From NCBI RefSeq assembly GCF_026586795.1, contig NZ_JAPFGY010000003.1:62001-126000 (forward strand): DNA of 64,000 bases. The letters are read 5' to 3'. The translations under genes and the position numbers were made by a program. This stretch comes from Erythrobacter sp. WG. GTDB lineage: Bacteria; Pseudomonadota; Alphaproteobacteria; Sphingomonadales; Sphingomonadaceae. The notes beneath the pieces are model-generated. The model was not told the origin of the DNA, made no database searches, and worked only from the letters and a program-made list of their open reading frames with translations. This document shows, in pieces, positions 28,466 through 37,706 of this stretch. Position 1 is the first letter of the stretch, and each line of letters begins with the position of its first letter.

Positions 28466-29866
28466 ATGCACCAGATCGCGATCGACACCGCCAATGCTCA
28501 CGCGCTCGGGATGATCCCGGAGAGCTGCGGCGCGGTGACGGTGGGCTGCACCGATGTCGCGGGTGTTGTGGAGGCCGTGATCCAGTCCTCCAAGACCCTG
28601 CGCTCCGAACACGAGGCACTGGCCGAAACCGTGCGCGCGCTGGAGGCCGACCAGACCAAGGTCGCCGAGGCGAGCGACGAGGCGCGGCTGCTGTCGGAGC
28701 GCGCGATCGAGCGCCTGTCGGAAGGCACGGCGCTGATCCAGTCGTCGCTGGGCCAGATCGCCTCGCTGATCGAGCTGGTCGACACCTTGGGCCAGCACGT
28801 CACGAGCTTCTCCGCCGCGATGGAACAGGTCCGCCGCAGCGCGCAAGACATTGGCGAGATTGCCGAAACCACTAACATTCTCGCCCTGAACGCGACCATC
28901 GAGGCGATGCGCGCAGGGGACGCCGGCCGCACCTTCGCGGTCGTCGCGAGCGAGGTGAAAAGCCTCGCCAGCGACACCCGCAAAGCGACCGAGGAGATCG
29001 CTGCCACCATCGACGCGCTGGGCGGCGAGGCGGCCGAGGTGATCGGCCGGATCGAGGCGGGCTCGCGGGCGAGCGGGGAGGCGCGGGCCTCTGTCGCGCG
29101 GATCGAGAGCACCATCACGAATGTCGGCGCGCTGGTCGAGGAGGTCGACAAGCAGAACGACGTCATCGCCCGCTCGACCGGCACGATCTCGGGCCATGTC
29201 GACCGGGTCCAACGCGTGCTCACCAGTTTCGATGCCGCCTCGCGGCGCAACGAGGATCGCCTGCACGGCGCCCATCGCAAGATGGAGGAGCTCGAGATCA
29301 CCGCCTCCGAGATGTTCGATCGCATTGTTCATGCAGGACTTTCTCCGGACGACAGCGCCATGGTCGCGCAGGCGCAGGCGATCTGTGGGGAGCTCGTCGC
29401 CCACACCGAGGCGGCGCTCGCGAAGGGTGCGATCACCACCGCGGCGCTGTTCGATACCGACTACCAGAGCGTCCCCGGCACCAACCCGCCGCTGTTCCGC
29501 ACCCGCCTTACCGACTGGGCCCATGCCGAATGGCGGCCTTTCCTCGACCGGGCAAAATCAAGCGATTCTCGTGTTTTGGCCGCCGCATGCACCGACATGA
29601 ACGGGTTCCTGCCCACCCACCTCACCGAGCGTAGCCGCACGCCCACGGGCGATCTCACCCACGACACCCAGTTCTGCCGCAACGGGCGCATCATGCTCGA
29701 GGCGATCGACCGCAAGGCCAAACTGTCGGGCGCGCCCTACATGATGGCGGTCTATCGCCAGGAGGGCGACGGGGCGTCCTACGTCGTGGTCCGCAACGTC
29801 TATGTCCCGCTGGTCATCGGCGGGCGACGGTGGGGCGATTTCGAGCTCGCCTACAGTTTCGGCTGA
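28466..29866 (+). CDS. Soluble methyl-accepting chemotaxis-like protein with C-terminal sensor
   Basis: A 466-residue protein lacking transmembrane helices. Coiled coil starts at about residue 40. The MCP signalling hairpin tip is at about 132-168 ([21 protein letters not shown], then [13 protein letters not shown]). After the signalling domain (from about 330) comes a C-terminal Cache-like region with [21 protein letters not shown] and a final [11 protein letters not shown]. This places the sensor behind the signalling domain, as in several alphaproteobacterial cytoplasmic receptors. No che genes are nearby. ATG 28466 is chosen because the upstream extension is not receptor-like. Confidence 0.88.
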   Translation: MHQIAIDTANAHALGMIPESCGAVTVGCTDVAGVVEAVIQSSKTLRSEHEALAETVRALEADQTKVAEASDEARLLSERAIERLSEGTALIQSSLGQIASLIELVDTLGQHVTSFSAAMEQVRRSAQDIGEIAETTNILALNATIEAMRAGDAGRTFAVVASEVKSLASDTRKATEEIAATIDALGGEAAEVIGRIEAGSRASGEARASVARIESTITNVGALVEEVDKQNDVIARSTGTISGHVDRVQRVLTSFDAASRRNEDRLHGAHRKMEELEITASEMFDRIVHAGLSPDDSAMVAQAQAICGELVAHTEAALAKGAITTAALFDTDYQSVPGTNPPLFRTRLTDWAHAEWRPFLDRAKSSDSRVLAAACTDMNGFLPTHLTERSRTPTGDLTHDTQFCRNGRIMLEAIDRKAKLSGAPYMMAVYRQEGDGASYVVVRNVYVPLVIGGRRWGDFELAYSFG

Positions 29867-29884
29867 GACCCTCCGGCGGCGCGA

Positions 29885-29900
29885 TGTTTCACGTGAAACA
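29885..29900. other. parS site 2 (perfect ParB-binding palindrome)
   Basis: A second exact TGTTTCACGTGAAACA, 18 bases after the chemoreceptor stop. Read on the minus strand it continues into TCGC as site 1 does. The two sites are 12.7 kb apart in opposite orientation by their flanks. Confidence 0.9.
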
Positions 29901-29932
29901 GCACAATGCATCGTAGCTGAGGCGAGCTGGCA

Positions 29933-29980
29933 GGGGTCTAACCCGGGTCTAACCGGGGTCTGGCGGGGGTCTGGACCCGG
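29933..29980 (+). repeat. G-run array next to parS 2
   Basis: Four tandem units of the form GGG(G)TCTAACC or GGGGTCTGG start 33 bases after parS 2. The plus-strand runs are GGGG, GGG, GGGG and GGGGG with loops of six to eight bases. The unit GGTCTGGCGGGGG is shared exactly with the array by parS 1. Confidence 0.55.
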
Positions 29981-30116
29981 CCGAGGCCGCACTATCCCGG
30001 CGCAGCGATACACTTGCCCGCATTTGCGCTGGATCGTGGTGGATCACCGGATAGGCGGCAGCTGAGGCGCCGCGCCGGACCCCGTCGCCCCTTGCGCAGT
30101 CTGCCCCGGCACATTA

Positions 30117-30141
30117 CGCGTTAACCCTTAAGGCTAACGCG
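30117..30141. promoter_or_regulatory. Inverted repeat just before the L,D-transpeptidase gene
   Basis: CGCGTTA (30117-30123) and TAACGCG (30135-30141) form a perfect 7-bp inverted repeat with an 11-base spacer, ending 11 bases before the start codon at 30153. It could be an operator or an RNA hairpin affecting translation. Confidence 0.4.
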
Positions 30142-30152
30142 GGAGTGCGCGG

Positions 30153-31181
30153 GTGGCGCTTTCACGGATCAGGGACATCGTGCTGCTGGCGGCCGGGCTG
30201 CTGCTGTCGGCCTGCATCCCCGAAGTCCGCGGCGAGAACGCCTTGCCCATCGAGAGCGCGGCGCAGGCCGAGACGCTGCCGCCGGTCGTCGCGGCCGAGC
30301 TGCCCCCGCCGCCGACACCGCCGCTGCCGGACCCGCCGCCGCCGCCGCCCAAGCTGGTCGGCGAGGTGCTGGACAGCGGCACCGTCATCACCATCAGCCT
30401 CGCCTCGCAGCGCATGGACGTGTTCCGGGACGGCGCGCTGTGGCGCTCCAGCCCGGTGTCGACCGGGCGACGCGGCAAGCGCACCCCGGCGGGCGTCTTC
30501 GCGATCCTCCAGAAGAAGACCTTCCACCGCTCCAACCTCTACAGCAACGCGCCGATGCCCTTCATGCAGCGCCTGACGTGGAGCGGGATCGCGATCCATG
30601 CCGGGCACCTGCCCGGCTACCCGGCCTCGCACGGCTGCATCCGGGTGCCGAGCGCCTTTGCCCGCGAATTGTTCAGGGTCACCAACCCGGCCTCGACCGC
30701 AGTGATCATCGTCGATGCGCCGCTCCCGAGCCACAAGGAAGCGCTGGCGCTGGCAAGGGCGAGCGAGGCCACGGTGCCGATCGACCCCGTGCTGCTGCGC
30801 CGCTCGCGCGAGGCGCTTGCACGCAAGGCGGACGAGACCGGCGAGGCGGGCAGCAGGCCCGCTGCGGCAAGGATGATCCCCGCACCCGAGGGTGTCGCTG
30901 CCGGCGGAGCGCAGACCGCCGCCGCAACCACCCCCGCGCCCGACGCGCAGGGCAAGGGCCAGACGATCCAGCTCGCCGCGACGCTTTCTCCGGCGCTCGC
31001 GCAGGCGCATTGGGAAGCGGTCGCGGTCCGCAAGCCCGAACTCAAGGCCATGCAGATGGCGATCATCCCCGCCGTGGTGAACGGCACCCAGTATTACCGC
31101 CTGCGCGCCTCGGCCCCCGGTGCCCACGCCACCTGCGCCGCGCTGAAGCGCGCCGGGATCGCCTGCTTCCCGGTCAGCTGA
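30153..31181 (+). CDS. L,D-transpeptidase (YkuD) lipoprotein with SPOR-like C-terminus
   Basis: A 342-residue periplasmic enzyme expected to make or anchor 3-3 peptidoglycan crosslinks. The N-terminus has a lipobox LLSAC (Cys21), then a Pro-rich linker (residues about 50-68). The YkuD domain (about 75-190) has GIAIHAGHLPG and ASHGCIRVP with catalytic Cys162. The C-terminal 70 residues (KAMQMAIIPAVVNGTQYYRL, ending ALKRAGIACF) look like a SPOR peptidoglycan-binding repeat. The start codon is GTG at 30153. Confidence 0.9.
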   Translation: MALSRIRDIVLLAAGLLLSACIPEVRGENALPIESAAQAETLPPVVAAELPPPPTPPLPDPPPPPPKLVGEVLDSGTVITISLASQRMDVFRDGALWRSSPVSTGRRGKRTPAGVFAILQKKTFHRSNLYSNAPMPFMQRLTWSGIAIHAGHLPGYPASHGCIRVPSAFARELFRVTNPASTAVIIVDAPLPSHKEALALARASEATVPIDPVLLRRSREALARKADETGEAGSRPAAARMIPAPEGVAAGGAQTAAATTPAPDAQGKGQTIQLAATLSPALAQAHWEAVAVRKPELKAMQMAIIPAVVNGTQYYRLRASAPGAHATCAALKRAGIACFPVS

Positions 31182-31196
31182 CCTAGCCCGGCCAGC

Positions 31197-32069
31197 TTAA
31201 CTGGGGTTGCGCCGGGCCATGAAGGCGAGCCGTTCGAAGAGCATGATGTCCTGCTCGTTCTTGAGCAGCGCACCGTGCAGCGGCGGGATCGCGCTTGCGG
31301 GGTTCTTGTCCTGCAAGACCTCGAGCGGCATATCCTCGTTGAGCAGCAGCTTGAGCCAGTCGAGCAGCTCGCTGGTCGAGGGCTTCTTCTTGAGGCCCGG
31401 CACGTCGCGCAGGTCGTAGAAGATATCCATCGCCTTCTTCACCAGCACCTTCTGGATGCCGGGGAAGTGGACATCGATGATGTCCTGCATCGTCTCTCGG
31501 TCGGGGAACTTGATGTAGTGGAAGAAGCAGCGGCGCAGGAAGGCGTCGGGCAGCTCCTTTTCGTTGTTCGAGGTGATGACGACGATCGGGCGTTCCTTCG
31601 CCTCGATGCGCTCCTGCGTCTCGTAGACGTCGAAGCTCATCCGATCGAGTTCCTGCAGCAGGTCGTTCGGGAACTCGATATCTGCCTTGTCGATCTCGTC
31701 GATCAGCAGCACGGGGAGCTTCTCGGAGGTGAAGGCCTCCCACAGCTTGCCCTTCTTGATGTAGTTGCGGATGTCGTGGACGCGCTCTTCGCCCAGCTGG
31801 CCGTCACGCAGGCGGGCCACGGCGTCATACTCGTAGAGGCCCTGCTGCGCCTTGGTGGTAGACTTGATGTTCCACTCGATCAGCGGCGCGCCCAGCGCCT
31901 TGGAAATCTCATGCGCCAGCACGGTCTTGCCGGTGCCGGGCTCGCCCTTCACGAGCAGCGGGCGGCGCAGGGTGACGGCAGCGTTGACCGCAACCTTCAA
32001 ATCCTCGGTCGCGATGTAGGACTTGGTGCCTTCAAAACGCTGCTGCTGGCCGGAGGTCTGATCGGTCAT
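31197..32069 (-). CDS. MoxR-family AAA+ ATPase
   Basis: A 290-residue AAA+ ATPase of the MoxR group. Walker A is GEPGTGKT at residues 42-49, Walker B is VLLIDEIDKADIEFPNDLL, and sensor 1 is VVITSNNEKELPDAFLRRC. MoxR proteins work as chaperone-like remodelers with VWA partners; the likely partner is the CoxE-like VWA protein at 27150-28334. Genes for the pair are usually adjacent; here a chemoreceptor and an L,D-transpeptidase on the other strand separate them. Confidence 0.94.
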   Translation of the reverse strand: MTDQTSGQQQRFEGTKSYIATEDLKVAVNAAVTLRRPLLVKGEPGTGKTVLAHEISKALGAPLIEWNIKSTTKAQQGLYEYDAVARLRDGQLGEERVHDIRNYIKKGKLWEAFTSEKLPVLLIDEIDKADIEFPNDLLQELDRMSFDVYETQERIEAKERPIVVITSNNEKELPDAFLRRCFFHYIKFPDRETMQDIIDVHFPGIQKVLVKKAMDIFYDLRDVPGLKKKPSTSELLDWLKLLLNEDMPLEVLQDKNPASAIPPLHGALLKNEQDIMLFERLAFMARRNPS

Positions 32070-32150
32070 GGGTTTTCCTGTGAGACTGAATTTCGGACGC
32101 CAGCGATAAGGGCGCGAGGGGCGCGGCGCAAGGGGGCGGGGCCTCTCGGT

Positions 32151-33452
32151 TTAGCGAGGCAGGACGAGAATGCGCCGGGCGAGCGCGAGGAGCTTGCCCT
32201 CGTCCACCACCGCTGCCGCGTTGTTCCAACCGAGCGTCAGCACCCAGTCGCGCCCGGCCTGATCGGTGGCGATCCAGGTGAGATTCATCACGCCCGGCTC
32301 GCTCCCGCCCTTGAAGCCGACATAGCGCCACGTCTCCTTCATGGCGGCGGACGCCTGCGAGTTGATGGCGAGAATCTCGAAGGCGCGCGGGTCGGCGGTG
32401 CGGCGCATATGGGCGAACAGCTTGGCGATGTCGGCGGGCGAGGCGAACCATTCGATGTCGATCGCCCGCGGACCATTGGCGAAGGCGCCATTGATCTTGT
32501 CGAGCGGGGCGGTGGTCCGCGCGATCATCGCCGCGGTCGCGGTGCGTGTGACCGTGCCGCCCTTGCGCCAGATATCGATCAGCGCATCGGGGCTGGCCTT
32601 GAGCAGGAACAGCTCGCGCGTGGTCAGGAACGGATCGTTCGCGCCGGGCTTGCTGTGCCCGCTGTCCCGCATCGCTTGGAGAATGCGCTCCTTGCCGAGC
32701 GTGGCGATCAGCTGATCGGTCGCGGTGTTGTCGCTGATCGAGATCATCAGGCTGGCGAGGGTGTGGAGCGTCACCGGCGCGCCTTCGGGCCAGTCCTGCA
32801 ACTGGCCGCTGGGGTAGCTTTTCTCGGACAGCGGGACGACGTCGGTCCACTTGCGTCGGCCCGCCTTCACGTCCTCGGCCAGCGCGGCGAGCACGTAGAG
32901 CTTGAACGCCGAACCCAGCGCCAGGGGCTTGTCGGCGTTGATGGCAATGAGCGGCGCGCCGCCGTTCAGCGGGGCGAACCACGCGTTGACGGTGCCGGGC
33001 AGGGCGGCCAGTTCCGCGGCGATCGCCTGCGGGGTGTCGCCAGCCACGGCGAGCGGCTCGGCCGAGGTGATGACGAGTTCGCCGACGCGGTTGTCCTCGT
33101 CAGGCTGGATGCCGATCACGCCTTTTGCGAGCCCGCGCTCGAAACGGATCTCGATCTTCGCCCGAGTGCCCTCGGGCGGGTCGAGCGTGGCCGATACGGC
33201 GGCGCCGAACTGCGCGGTGAGATTGGTGTTGAGCGACTTCAGCTGGGCATCGGAGACGGCCGCACGGAAGCGGGCGGTGAAGATGTCGGCAGGTTCGACC
33301 TTGCCGTTGATGAGGGCGATGACCTGCTCGGCGCGGGTTTGCAGCGCGGTCCGGGCGGGCGCAGAGGTCGGCGGGGGCGCCTGAGTCTGCGCCGAAGCGC
33401 CCACGGGCAGGGCGGCGAGCGCCAAGGTGAGCGCGGCAAACGTCGATGTCAT
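32151..33452 (-). CDS. Class A beta-lactamase-like serine hydrolase with N-terminal DUF3887-like domain
   Basis: A 433-residue exported protein. The signal peptide is residues 1-22 (ending ASAQ). A small alpha+beta domain at about 35-140 (VIALINGKVEPADIFTARFR) resembles the DUF3887 fold. The serine hydrolase domain has LGSAFKLYVLAAL with Ser181-x-x-Lys184, ISISDNTATD as the SDN motif and a KGG triad (FKGGSEPG). It could be a beta-lactamase or a penicillin-recognising hydrolase; resistance cannot be inferred. Start ATG 33452 is chosen because MTSTFAALTL begins the signal peptide. Confidence 0.87.
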   Translation of the reverse strand: MTSTFAALTLALAALPVGASAQTQAPPPTSAPARTALQTRAEQVIALINGKVEPADIFTARFRAAVSDAQLKSLNTNLTAQFGAAVSATLDPPEGTRAKIEIRFERGLAKGVIGIQPDEDNRVGELVITSAEPLAVAGDTPQAIAAELAALPGTVNAWFAPLNGGAPLIAINADKPLALGSAFKLYVLAALAEDVKAGRRKWTDVVPLSEKSYPSGQLQDWPEGAPVTLHTLASLMISISDNTATDQLIATLGKERILQAMRDSGHSKPGANDPFLTTRELFLLKASPDALIDIWRKGGTVTRTATAAMIARTTAPLDKINGAFANGPRAIDIEWFASPADIAKLFAHMRRTADPRAFEILAINSQASAAMKETWRYVGFKGGSEPGVMNLTWIATDQAGRDWVLTLGWNNAAAVVDEGKLLALARRILVLPR

Positions 33453-33553
33453 CGGCAATCCTCCCCGGCCCGCCACCTCGCGGCGACCCGGCGAACCGAT
33501 GCCACGGAACGCCTGCGCGTGCCACCATTCTGCGGCGAAAAGCGCGAGCGAAA

Positions 33554-35554
33554 TCAGGCGTCGATCAGGTCCCGGTCGATCTCGCCCGCGCGGTTCTGGA
33601 TGAAGTTGAAGCGGTGTTCCGGGTTGCGGCCCATCAGCTCGTCAACGAGCCGGGCGACGCTGGCGCGCTGCTCGTATTCCTGCGGCAGGGTGATGCGGAT
33701 GAGGCTGCGCGTCTCGGGCGCCATCGTCGTCTCGCGCAATTGCTGCGGGTTCATCTCGCCGAGGCCCTTGAAGCGGGCGACCTCGACCTTCCTGCCCTTG
33801 AACACCGTGGCCTCCAGCTCCGCCCGGTGCGCGTCGTCGCGGGCGTAGCGGCTCTCCTTGCCGGCGGTGAGGCGATAGAGCGGGGGCTGGGCGAGGAACA
33901 GGTGTCCGGCGCGCACGATTTCGGGCATTTCCTGGAAGAAGAAGGTCATCAACAGCGTCGCGATATGCGCGCCGTCGACGTCGGCGTCGGTCATGATGAT
34001 GATGCGATCGTAGCGCAGCGCGGTCGGATCGCAGTCCTTGCGGGTGCCGCAGCCCATCGCGAGGATCAGGTCGGCAATTTCGCTGTTCGCCCGGATCTTG
34101 TCGGCGGTGGCGCTAGCGACATTCAGGATCTTGCCCCGGATGGGGAGGATCGCCTGCGACTTGCGATCACGCGCCTGCTTGGCGCTGCCGCCCGCGCTGT
34201 CGCCCTCGACGATGAACAGCTCGGTCTCGCGCCCGCCTTCGCCGCTGCAGTCGGTGAGCTTGCCCGGCAGGCGCAGCTTTTTGGCATTGGTGGCAGTCTT
34301 GCGCTTGATTTCCCGCTCGGCCTTGCGCTTCAGGCGCTCGTCCATGCGCTCCATCACGTCGCCGAGCAGCGCCTTGCCGCGCTCCATGTTGTCGGTGAGG
34401 AAGTGGTCGAAATGGTCGCGCACCGCGTTTTCGACCAGCCTTGCCGCCTCGGGCGAGGTCAGGCGGTCCTTGGTCTGGGACTGGAACTGGGGATCGCGGA
34501 TGAAGACGGAGAGCATCACCTCGGCGCCGGTCATCACGTCGTCGGCGGTGATGTCCTTGGCCTTCTTCTGGCCGACCAGTTCGCCGAAGGCGCGAAGCGC
34601 GCGGGTGAGGGCGGTGCGCAACCCCTGCTCGTGCGTGCCGCCATCGGGGGTGGGCACGGTGTTGCAATACCAGCTCGTCGCCCCATCGGAATAGAGCGGC
34701 CAGGCGATCGCCCATTCGACGCGGCCCTGCTGGACGCCGTCGATGGCAGGGAAGTCCTGCGATCCGGCGAAGGGCTGGGCGGTCACGCATTCGCGGCCGC
34801 CGATCTGCTCGGCGAGGTGATCGGCAAGCCCGCCGGGGAACTTGAACACCGCCTCGGCAGGCACGTCCTCCGAGGCGAGCGAGGGGGCGCACTTCCAGCG
34901 GATTTCGACGCCCGCGAAAAGGTAGGCCTTGGAGCGCGCCAGCTTGAACAACCGCTTGGGGTTGAAGCTGCGCTCGCCGAAGATCTCGGTGTCGGGGACG
35001 AAGGTGACGGTGGTGCCGCGGCGGTTGGGCGTGGCCCCCAAGTTCTGGATCGGCCCCTGCGTTGTCCCGCGCGAAAACTCCTGCGCGTAGAGCTGCTTGT
35101 CGCGCGCCACCTCGACACGGGTGAAGGAGGACAGCGCGTTGACGACACTCACCCCCACGCCGTGCAGACCGCCGCTGGTCGCATAGGCCTTGCCGGAAAA
35201 CTTGCCGCCCGAATGCAGCGTCGAGAGGATCACCTCCAGCGTCGACTTGCCCGGGAACTTGGGATGCTCGTCGACCGGAATGCCGCGCCCGTTGTCGGCG
35301 ATAGAGAGACGGTTGCCTTCATCGAGGCGCATCTCGATGCGGGTCGCATGGCCCGCGACCGCCTCGTCCATCGCGTTGTCGAGCACTTCGGCGGCGAGGT
35401 GGTGGAAGGCGCGATCATCCGTGCCGCCGATATACATCCCCGGCCGCCGCCGCACCGGCTCCAGCCCCTCGAGCACCTCGATGGCGCTGGCGTTGTAGTC
35501 GCCGCTCGAGGTCGGGGTGTTGGCGAAGAGGTCGTCGGGAGAGGTGTCGGCCAT
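33554..35554 (-). CDS. parE: DNA topoisomerase IV subunit B
   Basis: Type IIA topoisomerase ATPase subunit that decatenates replicated chromosomes with ParC. The GHKL ATPase has DNAMDEAVAGHA and DNGRGIPVDEHPKF, the transducer domain follows, and the Toprim domain has EGDSAGGSAKQARDR and DADVDGAHI. At 666 residues it fits ParE; alphaproteobacterial GyrB is usually 800 or more. The possibility of GyrB is low but not excluded. ATG 35554 gives MADTSPDDLFANTP. Confidence 0.94.
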   Translation of the reverse strand: MADTSPDDLFANTPTSSGDYNASAIEVLEGLEPVRRRPGMYIGGTDDRAFHHLAAEVLDNAMDEAVAGHATRIEMRLDEGNRLSIADNGRGIPVDEHPKFPGKSTLEVILSTLHSGGKFSGKAYATSGGLHGVGVSVVNALSSFTRVEVARDKQLYAQEFSRGTTQGPIQNLGATPNRRGTTVTFVPDTEIFGERSFNPKRLFKLARSKAYLFAGVEIRWKCAPSLASEDVPAEAVFKFPGGLADHLAEQIGGRECVTAQPFAGSQDFPAIDGVQQGRVEWAIAWPLYSDGATSWYCNTVPTPDGGTHEQGLRTALTRALRAFGELVGQKKAKDITADDVMTGAEVMLSVFIRDPQFQSQTKDRLTSPEAARLVENAVRDHFDHFLTDNMERGKALLGDVMERMDERLKRKAEREIKRKTATNAKKLRLPGKLTDCSGEGGRETELFIVEGDSAGGSAKQARDRKSQAILPIRGKILNVASATADKIRANSEIADLILAMGCGTRKDCDPTALRYDRIIIMTDADVDGAHIATLLMTFFFQEMPEIVRAGHLFLAQPPLYRLTAGKESRYARDDAHRAELEATVFKGRKVEVARFKGLGEMNPQQLRETTMAPETRSLIRITLPQEYEQRASVARLVDELMGRNPEHRFNFIQNRAGEIDRDLIDA

Positions 35555-35610
35555 GCGCGCGCTATACAGGCGCGCGCGGCCCCCTCACAAGCCACCCCCC
35601 GGCATTATAC

Positions 35611-36816
35611 TCACTTGCCGAAGCCGGCCGGGGCCGGATCGACCGCACTGACCTCGCCGCCCTTCACCTCGCGCACCTCGAGCGCGCGCTCGACCACGCC
35701 ATTGCGCCCAAAGCGGAAGGCGCCGTCGACGCCGAGGAAGCCGCCGCGATCGTAGAGCGCGTTCCTGGGGAAGGGCGTGCCCACCTTCCAGTCGCGCGCC
35801 ACCCGCAAGGTCAGCAGCACCGCGTCATAGCCCAGGGTCGCCACCCTATAGGGCTGGCCCCCGAAGCGCGCGGCGTAGCTTTCGGCGAAGCGGCCGAAGC
35901 GCTGGTCGGAAACCGCCGCGAACAGCGCCCCTTCGAGCGCCGGGGTGCGGGTCAGCGCCGCCTCGCCGCTCCACAGCTCGGTGCCGATGATGCGGGTGCG
36001 GGTGCGGCCTGTTCGGTTGAGCTCGCCCGCCGCGTCCACGCCCAATCGCACGCTGTCGGCGATCAGCACGGTGTCGTAGCCGCCCGCTGCCCGCAGCCGT
36101 CCGGCGGCGCTGACGATCGAGGTATTGCCGCGCGCATAGCTCTGCCGCGCGGACAGTGCGCCGCCGAAGTCGCGCAGCGCGTTCTCCAGTGCCGAGACCG
36201 CGCGCGTGCCGTAGTCGCCCTCGGGCGCGAGCACCGCAAAGCGCACGGCACCCTTGGAGCGGGCATATTGCACGGTGCGGCGGATCGACTGTTCGGGCAT
36301 ATGCCCGATCACGAAGACATCGGGACTGGCAATGGCGGGATCGTTGGCGAAGGCGATCACCGGCACGCCCGCCGGGCGCGCGGCGGCCTGCACGGTCGGC
36401 ACGGCATCGGCGTTGAGCGGTCCCAAGATCAGGCGGTTGCCATCTACAATCGCCTGCCGCGCGGCGCCGGCAACGCCGCCAGCGGTATCGTAGGTGGTGA
36501 TGCGCAAGGCATCCGACTTGGTATCGAGCAGCGCCATGGTGGTCGCGTTGGCGATCGCCTGGCCGACCGCTGCGGCATCGCCCGACAGCGGGACCAAGAG
36601 CGCGATGCGGTGGCGGCCGGTGTCGGTGGGGAGCGCGGTGGCGGAAGGCTCGGGAGCAGGGGGCGGGGCGGTGGTTACGGGGCCCTGCGCCTTGGGGATC
36701 ACCTGACACCCGGCCGCGAGCAGCGCCGCACCGCCCAGCGCGAGGTTGCGCGCGGTCAGCGCCTGCTTGGCCTCGCCGAGCCACCGGGCCAGAAGGCCCC
36801 CGTTCCAAAGCTTCAT
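35611..36816 (-). CDS. LpoA/YraM-like penicillin-binding protein activator lipoprotein
   Basis: A 401-residue lipoprotein with a type I periplasmic binding-protein fold. The lipobox AAGC has Cys37, preceded by a longer than usual N-terminal segment (residues 1-24) that may mean a later true start. Landmarks are HRIALLVPLSGDAAAVGQAI, LILGPLNADAVPTVQAAA and RTRIIGTELWSGEAAL. In E. coli LpoA activates PBP1A. The gene is divergent from rsmI, a conserved rsmI-yraM-yraN neighbourhood in Proteobacteria, which supports the assignment. Confidence 0.85.
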   Translation of the reverse strand: MKLWNGGLLARWLGEAKQALTARNLALGGAALLAAGCQVIPKAQGPVTTAPPPAPEPSATALPTDTGRHRIALLVPLSGDAAAVGQAIANATTMALLDTKSDALRITTYDTAGGVAGAARQAIVDGNRLILGPLNADAVPTVQAAARPAGVPVIAFANDPAIASPDVFVIGHMPEQSIRRTVQYARSKGAVRFAVLAPEGDYGTRAVSALENALRDFGGALSARQSYARGNTSIVSAAGRLRAAGGYDTVLIADSVRLGVDAAGELNRTGRTRTRIIGTELWSGEAALTRTPALEGALFAAVSDQRFGRFAESYAARFGGQPYRVATLGYDAVLLTLRVARDWKVGTPFPRNALYDRGGFLGVDGAFRFGRNGVVERALEVREVKGGEVSAVDPAPAGFGK

Positions 36817-36842
36817 TCTTGCCGACCCCTCTGTCGTGCGCC

Positions 36843-37706
36843 ATGACCCGCGTCATGGCGCTTCCGTCCCTTCCCGCAGGAACCCTTGATCCGGGAATCT
36901 ATATCGTCGCGACGCCGATTGGCAACTTGGGCGATATCACGCTGCGCGCCATCGCGGTGCTCGCCGGCGCCGGGCTGATCGCCTGCGAGGATACGCGGGT
37001 GACGGGCAAGCTCCTGAAACACTTGGGGATCAGGGCGCGGCTCCAGCGGCTCGACGACCACGCCTCGCCCGAGACCCGTGCCCGGATCATCGACGAGGCG
37101 AGGCATACGGCGGTCGCATTGGTGTCGGATGCAGGCACGCCGCTGATCTCCGACCCCGGCTACCGTCTGGTGCGCGAGGCCCGTGCGGCGGGCGTGACGG
37201 TGACGAGCATCCCCGGGCCCTGCGCGGCAGTTGCGGCGCTGGCGATGGCGGGGCTGCCTTCCGATCGCTTCCTCTTCGCCGGATTCCTGCCGGTCAAGGA
37301 CAAGGCCAGGCGCGAAACGCTCGAGGGCCTGGCGGACATGGCAGCGACCCTGGTGTTCTACGAGACTGCGCCGCGGCTCGAACGCTCGCTGCTCGCCATC
37401 GCCGAGCTGTGGCCGCAGCGCGAGGTCGCCGTCGCGCGCGAGCTCACGAAGCTGCACGAGGAATGCCGCACCGGCACCGCCGCCGCGCTGGCGGCGCATT
37501 ACGCTACGCATCCTCCCAAGGGCGAGATCGTCCTGCTGGTCGGCCCGCCGGGCGAGGACGAGGTCCCGGCGCCCGACACCGACGCGCTGCTGCGCGCGGC
37601 GCTCGCAGCGGCGGGGCCGGGCAAGGCGGCGGGCGTTGTGGCGAAGCAGACCGGCATCGACCGCGCGGCGCTCTATGCCCGCGCGCTGGAACTGAAGGAC
37701 GAATGA
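36843..37706 (+). CDS. rsmI: 16S rRNA (cytidine(1402)-2'-O)-methyltransferase
   Basis: RsmI (287 residues) methylates the ribose of C1402 in 16S rRNA. The tetrapyrrole-methylase fold signature is GIYIVATPIGNLGDITLRA, followed by ACEDTRVTGKLL, LVSDAGTPLISDPGY and SIPGPCAAVAAL. Possible starts are 36819, 36843 and 36855; I choose ATG 36843, which leaves a short leader before GIYIVATPIGN. The stop overlaps the yraN start as ATGA. Confidence 0.95.
   Translation: MTRVMALPSLPAGTLDPGIYIVATPIGNLGDITLRAIAVLAGAGLIACEDTRVTGKLLKHLGIRARLQRLDDHASPETRARIIDEARHTAVALVSDAGTPLISDPGYRLVREARAAGVTVTSIPGPCAAVAALAMAGLPSDRFLFAGFLPVKDKARRETLEGLADMAATLVFYETAPRLERSLLAIAELWPQREVAVARELTKLHEECRTGTAAALAAHYATHPPKGEIVLLVGPPGEDEVPAPDTDALLRAALAAAGPGKAAGVVAKQTGIDRAALYARALELKDE

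Noticed and set aside
17137..29900. oriC within the window
   Set aside because: parS sites suggest proximity, but no cluster of TTATCCACA-type DnaA boxes or AT-rich unwinding region was seen.
33554..35554. gyrB
   Set aside because: Length of 666 residues and the alphaproteobacterial-type Toprim context fit ParE better than the usual GyrB of more than 800 residues.
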